Assembly: GCF_006438785.1 (NCBI RefSeq) | Contig: NZ_RCZB01000001.1 | Span: forward strand, 941,912 to 1,005,911 | Reading direction: 5' to 3' | DNA from: Rhodanobacter glycinis | GTDB taxonomy: Bacteria > Pseudomonadota > Gammaproteobacteria > Xanthomonadales > Rhodanobacteraceae | DNA: 64,000 nt | Shown: positions 18,254-27,152 of the stretch, piece by piece | Numbering within the stretch: the first letter of the stretch is position 1 | Layout: each line of letters opens with the position of its first letter | The notes under the pieces: model-generated | Seen by the model: only the letters and a program-made list of their open reading frames with translations | Databases searched by the model: none | Told to the model about the DNA's origin: nothing | Translations under genes and position numbers: made by a program

Positions 18254-20184
18254 CTGCCGTAAGCGACAGCGCCTCCCCTGCACGACTACCAACGCTACTG
18301 CGCCGTGAGCTACAGCTTGATGCAGTGCGGATTCGCTCCATCGCGCGCATCGCGACAGGCACGGCCATCGCGGTTACGGTCGCCATGGTATTTCAAATAC
18401 CCCTGCCCGCTTACGTGGCGTACCTGATCTTTCTTCTTAGTCAGGAAGACACGGCTTCAACGATTATCGGCGCGATCGGTGGACTGGTCGCCGTAACGCT
18501 TGCGGCCGCGCTCTCGCTGCTGTTCTACGTGTTCGACGCGTCGGAACCCGCGCTACGGATTCCGTTGCTGGCCCTGAGTACGTTCTTGGGCATGTTCCTG
18601 TCGCGGACGAGCACGCTGGGCCCCATCGCCTTTCTCTCTGGCTTCGTCCTGGTGCTTTCGCAAACACTTGTCGATAACGCACCCAATACCGAGGCGGTTA
18701 CGCACATCGTGCTGTGGCTTTGGGTCGTGGTCGCCATACCTGTCTTTACCGTCATCGTGCTCAATCTTTTGACCGGACAAAGCCCCGTTTCGCTTTCCCG
18801 TCAACGAGCCGCGGCGTTGATGGACGCCGTCGCGGACTACATCGAACTGCCGCTTTCCCAGGACCCGTCCTTGCTGCGCGAAAAGCTTGTAGCGCTTAAC
18901 CAGCTAAAAGGGAAAGCCCTTTTGTGGGACAAAAAGCTCAAGGCATTCGCGGGAGAAGATCAACGGTTGTTGGGGCTCATGCTCGAGATACTTCAGATCG
19001 CCCGGGCTTTGCCGCCGCAGCTTCCAGCGACCTCCCGGCATGGATTGGCTTCGAGCGTTCGCCAAAGCCGGGCGCTCTTTCTCGAGCGCAGAGGAATCGA
19101 CGACGCGGCCGTTCCGATGGCTCAAGGGGGCGTAAAATCCGACTCCGACCCCGTGTATGCAGCCCTTCGTCTGGCGCTTTGGGAGTTGCGTAGGGAAGCC
19201 AGCGGGCACGCCCAGGTGGGCACTTCAAATGCTCACGCCACCGCTGCTCGTCGGCTGTTTGTGCCCGATGCCTTTCACAACCCGGCATACGTGCGCTACT
19301 CGCTCAAAGTGACTTTTGCCGTTTTGGCCGCCTACGCCACCTACTCGCTGCTGGATTGGCCAGGCATCAGTACCGCCGTCACGACATGCTTCTTCGTTTC
19401 TCTGACCACCTTCGGCGAAAGTGTGCATAAGCTGACACTACGAATTTCTGGCGCCGTTTTGGGAGGTATCCTCGGCGGCCTGTGCCTGGTCTTCGTCATC
19501 CCGTTGCTGACAGATATCGGTCAGTTATGCCTGCTTGTCGCTACCGTCTCCGCATTTTGCGCATGCATCTCCACGAGCAGCGAAAACATTTCATACGCCG
19601 GCATGCAAATGGCGTTTGCGTTTTTTCTAGGGGTGTTACAAGGGTACGCACCGGCAAGCGACTTGACGGTACTTCGGGATCGCGTTGTCGGCATCGTGAT
19701 CGGAAACATCTGGATTAGTGTCTTTTTCACAAGTCTTTGGCCCGTCAGCGCGCTTCAGCACGCACGCAACCTTTGGTTGTCGTCGCTGGAGAAACTAAGC
19801 GCACTCCTTGTCGCCCCGTCGGCACAAGCTGCCGCAGACCTGCGGATCGACATCAACACCAATGCCCAACAAGCGGAGTTGCTGAAGTCGCGCTCGGTAT
19901 TCGAAGGATCATGGATTCAGCGCCGTCGGCCAGCTCATACCGCCGAACTCGAAGCATCTGCCATGGAACGGTTGGCCAATTCGACCTTTGTCCTACGACG
20001 CCTGCAGTCTTCGGTTCCCTCCCCAGCTGCCGCCGATCTTCACATGTCGCAGCGCCTGCTCGCGCTTTCCAAAGGAGCTGCTCCCGCTTCGCTACTCCTT
20101 GACCTGCCGGATCCGACGTCACTTGCCGGCCGTGCCCGTCTGCGCCTGAACGAAGAGATCGATCATGCATCGCGCTTGCTATAG
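18250..20184 (+). CDS. mdtO: FUSC-family efflux protein (MdtO-like)
   Basis: A 644-residue inner-membrane protein with two membrane blocks, about residues 30-180 and 365-500, separated by a cytoplasmic region, as in FUSC/AaeB/MdtO proteins. Typical stretches are IARIATGTAIAVTVAMVFQ and YSLKVTFAVLAAYATYSLLD. Relatives export aromatic acids or drugs. The ATG at 18250 overlaps the mdtN stop and replaces a longer in-frame start inside mdtN. The 3' end overlaps mdtP by 20 bases, so the operon is tightly coupled. Confidence 0.87.
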   Translation: MTAVSDSASPARLPTLLRRELQLDAVRIRSIARIATGTAIAVTVAMVFQIPLPAYVAYLIFLLSQEDTASTIIGAIGGLVAVTLAAALSLLFYVFDASEPALRIPLLALSTFLGMFLSRTSTLGPIAFLSGFVLVLSQTLVDNAPNTEAVTHIVLWLWVVVAIPVFTVIVLNLLTGQSPVSLSRQRAAALMDAVADYIELPLSQDPSLLREKLVALNQLKGKALLWDKKLKAFAGEDQRLLGLMLEILQIARALPPQLPATSRHGLASSVRQSRALFLERRGIDDAAVPMAQGGVKSDSDPVYAALRLALWELRREASGHAQVGTSNAHATAARRLFVPDAFHNPAYVRYSLKVTFAVLAAYATYSLLDWPGISTAVTTCFFVSLTTFGESVHKLTLRISGAVLGGILGGLCLVFVIPLLTDIGQLCLLVATVSAFCACISTSSENISYAGMQMAFAFFLGVLQGYAPASDLTVLRDRVVGIVIGNIWISVFFTSLWPVSALQHARNLWLSSLEKLSALLVAPSAQAAADLRIDINTNAQQAELLKSRSVFEGSWIQRRRPAHTAELEASAMERLANSTFVLRRLQSSVPSPAAADLHMSQRLLALSKGAAPASLLLDLPDPTSLAGRARLRLNEEIDHASRLL

Positions 20185-21592
20185 ATCGTCGCTCCTTGTC
20201 GGCTGTGGCGTTACCATCGCGCTTTGGGCTCACTCCACGCCTGCATTCGCGAACGACGCGCCCGTTTCGTGGGCACAGGCGTCGACAACCACCGCCGCGC
20301 CGGCGGCAGCGGATACCCCCGCGGTCGAAAACCGAGCCTATTCGCTGGCTGAACTGTTGAAATTGGCGTTGTCGATCAACCCGCAAACGCGCGAAGTTGA
20401 AGAACAGGCGTACCAGGCGGACCTGGCGACGCGATTGGCCAAGAGCCAATACGCGCCGCAGGTTAGCCTCAAGGCGCTAGGTGGTATCCAACGCACGCCG
20501 CTAGCCATTCCACCGACCGTCTCGGCGAAGGGTTACTTCGTTTCGTCGACGCGTGAGGTTTTTCCAACCCTCGAAATGAAGTGGCTCCTGTTCGATTTCG
20601 GTCGGCGCAAAGGTGAAGTCGAAGAGGCCCGACACAACGCCGATGCCGCGCAGTCGGCGGTCTTGGGGACGCAGGAAAAGCTGATCTACGAAGTGTCGGA
20701 AGCCTACTTCGATACCGTCTCCGCGCAAGGACGCATTCGTGCCGCGCAGAAAGCCCTCGACGCTGCCGGACTTGCCGAACAGGCCGTCCTCGACCAACGC
20801 AATCATGGACGCGCCACGGTAGTGCAGTTGGCCGAAGCTCAGCGTCAGACAGCTGCCATGCATTTGGCGCTCACCAAAGCATCCGGTGCCGCCGATATCG
20901 CGTTTGCAGGCCTTGTCGCGACAGTCGGTTTACCACCCGAAAGTCACTTTCAAGTCGCCACACCATCGGACGTCGCAACGTCGGCTTCCTTGAGGCCGCT
21001 TAACGTGCTGATCGATGATGCGCTTGAATCAAGACCGGACATTCTCGCTGCCAAGGACAAGGTGGCAGCGTCAGAAGCCAAAGTCGACACAACGAGGGCG
21101 GCCTATCGTCCCACGATCAGTTTGGCTGCACAGATGTTTCAGAACATTGGCGAAATCAGCAGCGACGGCAGCCCTTATTCGTCGATTAACCGTACCGGCA
21201 ATGCCGTGTTCGTTTCGTTCGAATGGGCACTATTCGATGGCGGCGCGCGCGCGACCAACGTGTCAGTCGCCCTTTCCGAGAAATCCGCTGCCGAAGATTC
21301 CCTGGCAGCCACCAAGAACGGTGCTTCACAGCAAGTCGTGCAGGCCTATAACAATCTCAAAACCAGCCTCGATAACCGCGCGCAGTCGCTTGCCTACACA
21401 AAGGCCTCAGACGTCGCCTATCAAGCGACCTTGGATTCCTATCGACGCGGTCTCAGCAGCATTACCGATCTCATGAATAACGAGGCGGTTCTCGCGCAAG
21501 CGCAGGCGGATCAGGAAGACGCAGATGCCGATGTGCAAATTGCCAAGGCCGCGCTCGATCTTGCACTCGGTCGTCAACCGGTATCGCCATAA
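20165..21592 (+). CDS. mdtP: TolC-type outer-membrane efflux protein (MdtP-like)
   Basis: A 475-residue outer-membrane factor with a signal peptide (SLLVGCGVTIALWAHSTPAFA) and two OEP repeats. The repeats show the usual motifs: SLAELLKLALSINPQTREVE at the first helix, PDILAAKDKVAASEAKVDTT at the second, and GLSSITDLMNNEAVLAQAQ near the end. Trimeric barrels of this kind form the exit duct of tripartite pumps. Fourth gene of the ytcA-mdtNOP operon. The ATG lies inside the end of mdtO. Confidence 0.9.
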   Translation: MHRACYRSSLLVGCGVTIALWAHSTPAFANDAPVSWAQASTTTAAPAAADTPAVENRAYSLAELLKLALSINPQTREVEEQAYQADLATRLAKSQYAPQVSLKALGGIQRTPLAIPPTVSAKGYFVSSTREVFPTLEMKWLLFDFGRRKGEVEEARHNADAAQSAVLGTQEKLIYEVSEAYFDTVSAQGRIRAAQKALDAAGLAEQAVLDQRNHGRATVVQLAEAQRQTAAMHLALTKASGAADIAFAGLVATVGLPPESHFQVATPSDVATSASLRPLNVLIDDALESRPDILAAKDKVAASEAKVDTTRAAYRPTISLAAQMFQNIGEISSDGSPYSSINRTGNAVFVSFEWALFDGGARATNVSVALSEKSAAEDSLAATKNGASQQVVQAYNNLKTSLDNRAQSLAYTKASDVAYQATLDSYRRGLSSITDLMNNEAVLAQAQADQEDADADVQIAKAALDLALGRQPVSP

Positions 21593-21637
21593 CGCCTGCC
21601 ATCCATCTCTTGCATCATCCAAGCAGTGGAGTGTGCC

Positions 21638-21892
21638 ATGAGCAAGAAAGTCGCCGAAATCATCGTGGAAGTCCTCGAACAAGCGGGTGTCAAACGCTGC
21701 TACGGCATCGTCGGCGATACCCTTAATCTGATCGCCGAACATCTCGACAAGAGCACCATTGAATGGGTGCATGTTCGCCATGAAGCAGCAGGTGCCTTCG
21801 CCGCCGGCTGCGAGGCAGCCTTGACCGGCCAATTGACTGTCTGCGCGGGTAGCTTCGCGGCGCCCCTGCTCCGTGGTGACGCCGCAAGGTAG
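21638..21892 (+). pseudogene. 5' fragment of a second poxB-like gene
   Basis: The first 72 codons encode the N-terminus of a TPP-dependent pyruvate dehydrogenase: EVLEQAGVKRCYGIVGDTLN, then WVHVRHEAAGAFAAGCEAAL and TGQLTVCAGS. It resembles the intact gene at 14.9 kb, with the catalytic Glu kept in RHEAAG. After CAGS the similarity stops and the frame runs into the antisense of an SDR fragment, ending at 21892. More than 85% of the gene is missing, so it cannot encode an active enzyme. Confidence 0.8.
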
Positions 21893-22077
21893 TGCTGAGA
21901 CGTTTACCTGGTAGCGCTGACGTATTTCATCCGGAGCGCTTTCAAGCGTCGCTAGTGTGTGTGCGCCAGCAAGACCACGTTGATACCCTCTGCAGCTAGC
22001 GCTTCGGCACATGCCCGCCCCAGTCCCTGACTGGCACCACAAACCAAGGCGGTCTTTCCTGTGATTCCCAGATCCAC
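21855..22077 (-). pseudogene. 5' fragment of a short-chain dehydrogenase gene
   Basis: From a GTG at 22077 (TGGAGG 7 bases upstream) the frame reads LGITGKTALVCGASQGLGRA, then CAEALAAEGINVVLLA. This is the Rossmann N-terminus of an SDR, with TGXXXGXG altered to CGASQGLG. It stops in frame about 40 codons in. The homology continues in another frame (ESAPDEIRQRYQVNVSALPC), showing a frameshift, and then ends where the poxB-like fragment begins on the other strand. The two 5' fragments meet head-on. Confidence 0.7.
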
Positions 22078-22159
22078 CGCGACGCCTCCAGATTGATAGG
22101 CCGCCTAACAGTGTGACCAAGAGGAAGCCATGGACTAACACCGTACATGGGCATCCGCT

Positions 22160-22537
22160 TTACTCTTCTCCTGCGACGTCAGGCATGACCTTCCCCATTT
22201 CCATAGCCTGACTTGGAGACACCTCTTGTATTCCGATGACGATTTGTTCGTCAGGCGCAGCGGTTGCTGCCTGAAACATGGCCCACAACTCGGTGAGAAA
22301 TTTCCTTTTGTATTCCGCCGACCTCCCCGACCGAATGAGCACGGTAAGCGCAGCAGTAGGCGCCTCTTCGCCCGCACTAAAACCATCGCCCGGCTCAAAG
22401 TCCTGAAACACTACATGCACCCAGTTTTGCGGTACACCAGCATATTCGGAGTGAAACGATGTCAATTGTTTCGCCAAGCGATTTTTGGCGTGACCATCGA
22501 GCGTTCCTTTCTGTGTCACTAGCGTGTAGAGAGGCAT
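22160..22537 (-). CDS. Tautomerase-family protein (4-oxalocrotonate tautomerase/cis-CaaD type)
   Basis: A 125-residue protein beginning MPLYTLVTQ. Removal of Met would leave the catalytic Pro-1 of the tautomerase superfamily. The start at 22537 is chosen for that reason; the open frame extends upstream through an alternative start. At about 125 residues it is a double-length member, as in the trans- or cis-CaaD and MSAD group. It follows the acetoacetate decarboxylase gene with a 50-base gap and is likely in the same transcript. The substrate is unknown; enolisable beta-keto acids would fit the neighbour. Confidence 0.75.
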   Translation of the reverse strand: MPLYTLVTQKGTLDGHAKNRLAKQLTSFHSEYAGVPQNWVHVVFQDFEPGDGFSAGEEAPTAALTVLIRSGRSAEYKRKFLTELWAMFQAATAAPDEQIVIGIQEVSPSQAMEMGKVMPDVAGEE

Positions 22538-22587
22538 AAGTTTATCTATCCCTAATGCTTGATGGCACCAGCGCAGCGCAACAGGCG

Positions 22588-23391
22588 TCACTTCACCGAA
22601 TGATCGACCAGCGTCTTGAGATCAGTCACGGAATACGAGACACACATCCGATAACCGTTGCCGCATCGCACGGGTGAAAGGTCCGAAATCTCCTCGTTCT
22701 CGCACTCCGGCAGCGTCAGCTCGCCCTTACCCATCCATGCATCAGCCACCGTGAAATTATCCATGATGGATTCCACCAATTCGTGCACAGCAGGACGCTC
22801 CCACTGTCCAGCTGCGAGTCTGGGGAAATGACGCATATTGATAGTAGGACGAGAACCCAGGGCAGCAGGGTCCGTTACAGGCTTTTCAAGGGTAACGATA
22901 CCCTTCGCTATGCGCTGCCCGTTCGTTGACGCACTCGCGCCAAATCGACTTCCGGCTGCGAGCTTGGTGGCAGCGGGGCCTTTCGCACTAAACGTGCGCG
23001 TCTGGAAAACCGAGCCTAGGCGCTTTGGGAAACCCTGCGCCAAACCGCGCGCAATCGCCGCGTCGTTATCAACGAAGATATAAGGACAGAATGCAACCGG
23101 TTTACCGTCGAACAACGCATCAACGAGTATGAAGAATTCCCGGTACTGATATCGTGCCGGATTCAGTAACTCGTCATGCTCGCCGGTGAATTGCCAATCA
23201 ATGAAGTACGCCTGCGCGTGTCCTTCCGCCTTGGTATCTTCCTGCAGCTCCGCAGGCAGAAGAGACGCAACAGCGTCTGGACGCGCCCAGAAGTCAATGA
23301 CGAGGAAATCGCCGGCGTAGTGCCAAGGCGGAGGCGGAGAGATGTTGGAGAGACCGCGGGGTGTCAGGGGAACGAAAAAATTGCGTTTCAT
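22588..23391 (-). CDS. Acetoacetate decarboxylase family protein
   Basis: A 267-residue ADC-family protein. The Schiff-base lysine is in AQGFPKRLGSVFQTRTF (near residue 122), and the flanking DNDAAIARG and FSAKGPAATKLA fit the family. True ADC converts acetoacetate to acetone and CO2; many homologues act on other beta-keto acids. The preceding 240 bases hold a promoter region and a short gene fragment. It is probably co-transcribed with the tautomerase gene downstream. Confidence 0.82.
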   Translation of the reverse strand: MKRNFFVPLTPRGLSNISPPPPWHYAGDFLVIDFWARPDAVASLLPAELQEDTKAEGHAQAYFIDWQFTGEHDELLNPARYQYREFFILVDALFDGKPVAFCPYIFVDNDAAIARGLAQGFPKRLGSVFQTRTFSAKGPAATKLAAGSRFGASASTNGQRIAKGIVTLEKPVTDPAALGSRPTINMRHFPRLAAGQWERPAVHELVESIMDNFTVADAWMGKGELTLPECENEEISDLSPVRCGNGYRMCVSYSVTDLKTLVDHSVK

Positions 23392-23543
23392 ATGGCATCT
23401 CCTGGATGAACGTCAGACAAGAGCGGCCCGTCGACACGACTATGGCCCGGGCGAATACGATGACATTCACAGCTCGACGGGTCATGAACAAATATGACTA
23501 CAAAAGCAGAAAACTTACGCCGCGACGTGAATGCTGATCAGAG

Positions 23544-23618
23544 TTATTGTGTCCCGAACAGCTCCTCCAGCATTTGCCAGAGACGATCTTTTTCGCCATC
23601 GGTCATTCGACCGAACAC
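23544..23618 (-). pseudogene. Fragment like the C-terminal tail of the 24.3 kb gene
   Basis: A 24-codon open stretch (GTG at 23618) encodes VFGRMTDGEKDRLWQMLEEL and ends FGTQ. It resembles the C-terminus of the small protein at 24302-24583 (QVIADGETDRLWEEVTRACG). An in-frame stop directly upstream shows the rest of the gene is missing. I take it as the tail of a lost paralogue. The alternative is chance similarity over about 20 residues. Confidence 0.4.
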
Positions 23619-23637
23619 TCAACGGTAAGCAACATGC

Positions 23638-24096
23638 TCAACTGACAGTAAATCCTGAAAAAGGCCCGGACCCTGTTTCAACACGCTGAACGGATATTTT
23701 TCTCAAGACTTTGACGCCGACCAAGATGCCCACACCCATGGCGAACGGCAATTCCCAACTGCAATGAGCCGGACTGGAAATTGTTTGAATCAATGCACTC
23801 AAGACGCCTGTACCGATGCATACCCTACCGACGGAATCGAACACGCCGGCCATGCGTAGGTGGCCCGAGAGTAGTTGAGGAGAGCTAGATGGCTTCCCGG
23901 CTAAAGCCACTTTATGTTCCATGCTGCGATACATAACCACAAACCCCGTCGCGCACGCAGAGAAGGCGGCTACCGTTGGCATGAGCCACACGCTCGCATA
24001 GGCGTATTCACCCGGTATACGGATCACGAGCCACGTCAACGCCGCCCCGGAGAGGGCCGCGAAAAGACAGCTGATGATCGACGAAATATTTGTCAT
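23638..24096 (-). CDS. Four-helix inner-membrane protein, unknown function
   Basis: A 152-residue protein with four hydrophobic stretches: ISCLFAALSGAALTWLVIRI, VWLMPTVAAFSACATGFVVM, RVCIGTGVLSALIQTI and LPFAMGVGILVGVKVL. No family motif is recognisable. It stands alone on the minus strand between a gene fragment and a 200-base gap in which I see only a possible C-terminal tail (LRFMKHLSTSHEKLAKLVKN) with no start. Confidence 0.6.
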   Translation of the reverse strand: MTNISSIISCLFAALSGAALTWLVIRIPGEYAYASVWLMPTVAAFSACATGFVVMYRSMEHKVALAGKPSSSPQLLSGHLRMAGVFDSVGRVCIGTGVLSALIQTISSPAHCSWELPFAMGVGILVGVKVLRKISVQRVETGSGPFSGFTVS

Positions 24097-24301
24097 GGTG
24101 AATTCCTCCGCACTCAGCGCACTAAGCGTTCTTTACGAGCTTGGCGAGTTTTTCGTGAGAAGTAGATAGATGCTTCATGAAACGAAGCGTGTTGCGATGC
24201 GGACTCAATCAAGGTGACTATGGCACCCGAAACCACTCCGTTCTTGGACAAAGTTGACGACGAAGGATGAAAAATCACTCCTTCGCAGATACCTAACGAA
24301 C

Positions 24302-24583
24302 TCAGTCAGCCAGGCCGCAAGCACGGGTCACTTCCTCCCAAAGCCGATCAGTCTCGCCATCGGCGATGACTTGATAGGCGTTTCTACCTTCAAACACCCT
24401 GTGATGCATGCACATCCATCGCACCGCGCGCGCCCGGTCGCCAAGCCCGCTTATCAGCGTATTGGAGAAATCGCTGAGGTGCTCCTCAAGGATCGAGAAC
24501 GCGACAAAGGCTGTCTTCTCCTTCATGGAATAGGCCTCTTCGAGTTGCGCGCTCACCGTCTCGAATGGATTTCTCTCTCTCAT
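24302..24583 (-). CDS. Small MbcA/ParS/Xre antitoxin-like protein
   Basis: A 93-residue protein. Its second half, GDRARAVRWMCMHHRVFEGR, then NAYQVIADGETDRLWEEV, has the layout of the MbcA/ParS/Xre toxin-binding domain (DUF2384): R..RW, then an xGGR-like turn, then a D/E-rich helix ending in W. These domains usually neutralise RES-domain toxins. No RES toxin gene is next to it. A second protein with the same kind of tail is encoded just upstream. The assignment rests on pattern only. Confidence 0.5.
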   Translation of the reverse strand: MRERNPFETVSAQLEEAYSMKEKTAFVAFSILEEHLSDFSNTLISGLGDRARAVRWMCMHHRVFEGRNAYQVIADGETDRLWEEVTRACGLAD

Positions 24584-24600
24584 GTGCGTGACCCCAAAAA

Positions 24601-24864
24601 TCAGTCGCGATAGCCACGCCCAATCGATCTCAAAAAACCTATAACGAGGCCGACATCACCCGCCTGGACCAATTCCTTAGCCGTCTTGCCGCCGAGTTCA
24701 CTTATCTTCGCCGTCAGGTACCAATCGCGTAAGCGTTCTTCTTCATGGTCGATTTCTCTAGCCAATCGCAGCACAGCCTCGAAGTCCTTATCCAATACAC
24801 CATTGTGAGCGGCATTGGTTGTGGGAGCCTTCTGCCATGTGGCCGCCAAAAGGTGTGTCGCCAT
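24601..24864 (-). CDS. Small protein with DUF2384-like C-terminus
   Basis: An 87-residue protein. Its C-terminal stretch, AKISELGGKTAKELVQAGDV followed by LVIGFLRSIG, carries the GGKT-x-x-EL motif and terminal helix typical of MbcA/ParS-type domains. The N-terminal part (EAVLRLAREIDHEEERLRDW) is helical. It lies 17 bases upstream of the similar small gene at 24302, suggesting a two-gene operon. No toxin partner is visible on either side. Confidence 0.5.
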   Translation of the reverse strand: MATHLLAATWQKAPTTNAAHNGVLDKDFEAVLRLAREIDHEEERLRDWYLTAKISELGGKTAKELVQAGDVGLVIGFLRSIGRGYRD

Positions 24865-25148
24865 CGTGCAATCCTCATCACGGGCCAGTGCAGGCTACAG
24901 TACGCACAATGCCGATCTTCTTCTTGTAGGTTTTTGCACTGGAATGTGGGTTTTTCCAAATCGCCCGCTGGAATCCACGCCGGTTGGCACCGCCGTATGC
25001 GGGGAGCAATAGGCCGTGCTAGGTAACGAAGAAAAATACACTTTTGAGCATTGAATTGCCCCATACGTCAGCGCATAGTCGCTACGCTTGAGGACAAAGT
25101 GGGGATCCCGCTCACATCCGGATTTTTGGTGCGTGTGGTGGAGAACAG

Positions 25149-25796
25149 GTGACTCTTTTGAGCGAGACCAAAGAACGATTCGGGATCCTCGTTGTGGATG
25201 ACCATCCCGTCATGCGAGACGGGTTGCGGGCAGTCATCGAACAAGAATCCGATATGGAATTAGCCGGCGAAGCCGCCGATGGCAAGGAAGCGATCGATCA
25301 GTTTCGAAAGCTGCTTCCCGACGTCATGTTGATCGACCTCCAGATGCCTGTCATGGACGGGTTGCAGGCCATTACCGCCATTCGTGCCGAATTTCCCGAC
25401 GCGATCATCATCGTGCTAACGACCTTCCCTGGAGACGCGCGAGTGGTTCGAGCCTTTACGCTCGGCGCCACGTCCTACCTTCTGAAGACCGCTCGTCGTG
25501 ACGAAATCATTAAGGCGATACGTGGTGCACTCGCTGGTCGCCATATCGTGGCCCCTGAGGTAGCTCAAGAAATTGCAAGCCATACGGGACGAGAGAGACT
25601 GACTGATCGTGAGGTTGTCGTTCTTTCTCTTGTGGCTCAAGGACGCAGTAATCGCGATATCGCTGAGGCACTGAATGTCACCGAAGATACGGTCAAGGCA
25701 CGCATGAAGAGCATCATGGCCAAACTGGGCGCTGAGGACCGCACTCACGCCGTGATGATCGCCGTCAAGCGTGGCTTCCTGGATTCGTTACCCTAG
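25149..25796 (+). CDS. NarL/FixJ-family response regulator
   Basis: A 215-residue two-domain regulator. The receiver has the acidic pair in VVDDHPVMRDGL, the phospho-acceptor Asp in VMLIDLQMPVMDG (near residue 62), a Thr-containing VLTTFPG and the Lys in YLLKTARRDE. The C-terminal LuxR-type helix-turn-helix reads LTDREVVVLSLVAQGRSNRD, then IAEALNVTEDTVKARMKSI. The start is a GTG at 25149 after GAGAACAG. No kinase is adjacent, so it is an orphan here. The truncated kinase at 8.0 kb is of the matching class, but a link is speculative. Confidence 0.88.
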   Translation: MTLLSETKERFGILVVDDHPVMRDGLRAVIEQESDMELAGEAADGKEAIDQFRKLLPDVMLIDLQMPVMDGLQAITAIRAEFPDAIIIVLTTFPGDARVVRAFTLGATSYLLKTARRDEIIKAIRGALAGRHIVAPEVAQEIASHTGRERLTDREVVVLSLVAQGRSNRDIAEALNVTEDTVKARMKSIMAKLGAEDRTHAVMIAVKRGFLDSLP

Positions 25797-25816
25797 CGAG
25801 CTGGCGCCCTAACCAA

Positions 25817-26785
25817 CTACGCACTTTCCGCTCTTCTGGAGGAGGCTTGGGACTTGCGCCATACACCGGGGGTCACACCCGATTTTTGCGCAAAGACGCG
25901 GCTAAAGTGACTTTGATCCGAAAAGCCAGCATTAAAGGCAATTTGTGCCAAGGACGCATCGGTGCTCGACATGAGTTCGATCGCCAGGTCGATGCGACGG
26001 TTGAGTAGCCACTGATGTGGCGACACCCCGGTACTCCTCTTAAATCCTCTCACTAGCGCCCCGGCGGACAGGCCACAGGCTTCCGCGAGCTCAGAGATCG
26101 AAATGCCCTCAAATAGTCGATCACGCATCATCTGCATGACTAGCCGCTGTTGCCATGGGGCGAGCGTACCTTTGACGATGGTGCTAGTAGACGAAGACCC
26201 GGCGTAGTTTGAAGCGAAGTAAGCACATACGCCCTGAAGGAGGTGGTCTACGAGCGGCTGATGAAAACCCTGTGGATTACGAAGGATAGTCAACAGCGTT
26301 TGGCCAATGCACAGGATGGTTGAATCCTTGACGCATTCGCCAGGCTGCAAAGCAATGTCCCCGGCACTCGGATCATCGAATTCTCCGTTTACTTCGCCGA
26401 TCGCGCTTCGCGGCATGTAGAAATACAACGAATGAAGCGGATCGCCAATGTATATAAAAGGATCTCTGCGTAAATCTAGGAGATATGTGGTGCCCGCCTC
26501 ATATGCCGTCGAACATACCGATCGACCATCGCACCACAACTCGTGCGCGGTCTGCTGCATGAAGTTCAAGCAGATTAGATAGGCATCATCGTTTCCTATC
26601 GGCGAGGTCATTCCGTAGCCGACTTTGTCGATACTCAGCTCTGTAACAGCGAGTCGGCTTCCTTCCTTTGTCTGACTCTGAAGCGTAGGCGGACTACTTA
26701 TCTGAAACGAACGTCCTAACCTTTCACCATATGCACCTTCATACATAGCCGTCTCTCTCAACCTGATATGTACACCTGCGCTCAT
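25817..26785 (-). CDS. AraC-family transcriptional regulator
   Basis: A 322-residue regulator with a cupin-like N-terminal sensing half and a C-terminal pair of helix-turn-helix motifs: ISISELAEACGLSAGALVRG and ASLAQIAFNAGFSDQSHFSR, then VFAQKSGVTPGVWR. It is convergent with the response regulator gene (20-base gap). Its target and inducer cannot be told. The upstream gene-free region (26786-27152) is the likely place for its own operator. Confidence 0.85.
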   Translation of the reverse strand: MSAGVHIRLRETAMYEGAYGERLGRSFQISSPPTLQSQTKEGSRLAVTELSIDKVGYGMTSPIGNDDAYLICLNFMQQTAHELWCDGRSVCSTAYEAGTTYLLDLRRDPFIYIGDPLHSLYFYMPRSAIGEVNGEFDDPSAGDIALQPGECVKDSTILCIGQTLLTILRNPQGFHQPLVDHLLQGVCAYFASNYAGSSSTSTIVKGTLAPWQQRLVMQMMRDRLFEGISISELAEACGLSAGALVRGFKRSTGVSPHQWLLNRRIDLAIELMSSTDASLAQIAFNAGFSDQSHFSRVFAQKSGVTPGVWRKSQASSRRAESA

Positions 26786-27152
26786 CTAAACGTTACGCGC
26801 ATTCAGAGCTGCCCGATGCCTCCATCAGGGTAGAATTCTTGACCCAAAGGAATAATTCGAATGGCTCAAAAGTGTATGTCGACATGTCAGAGCAGTTCGT
26901 TTCGTGTCGGAAGGCGGACATCACCGCTTAGGCCTGGGCATGTCAGATAACACCGTAGCCAGAGACGAACCGGACACGTGGTCGAGATCGATCGAATTCG
27001 TGGCCTAGTCAGCCGCTGTGGCGGCTGGCTCCTCTTCCGAGAGTTGCTTGACGCCTATGCTCAGGCTCGATAGAAAACATTGGAATTTAGAGACGTTGCT
27101 ATATGTCGCCGCTAAGATGAGTGGCGACATGTAGGTCTTGGCGCGAATCGAT
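26786..27152. other. Intergenic region with one hairpin
   Basis: About 370 bases without a gene I can support. A stem CAGCCGC-TGTG-GCGGCTG (27010-27027) followed by GCTCCTCTT could act as a weak terminator or be a chance dyad. It lies beyond the pqiC stop on the minus strand, so it might end the pqi transcript. Confidence 0.4.
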
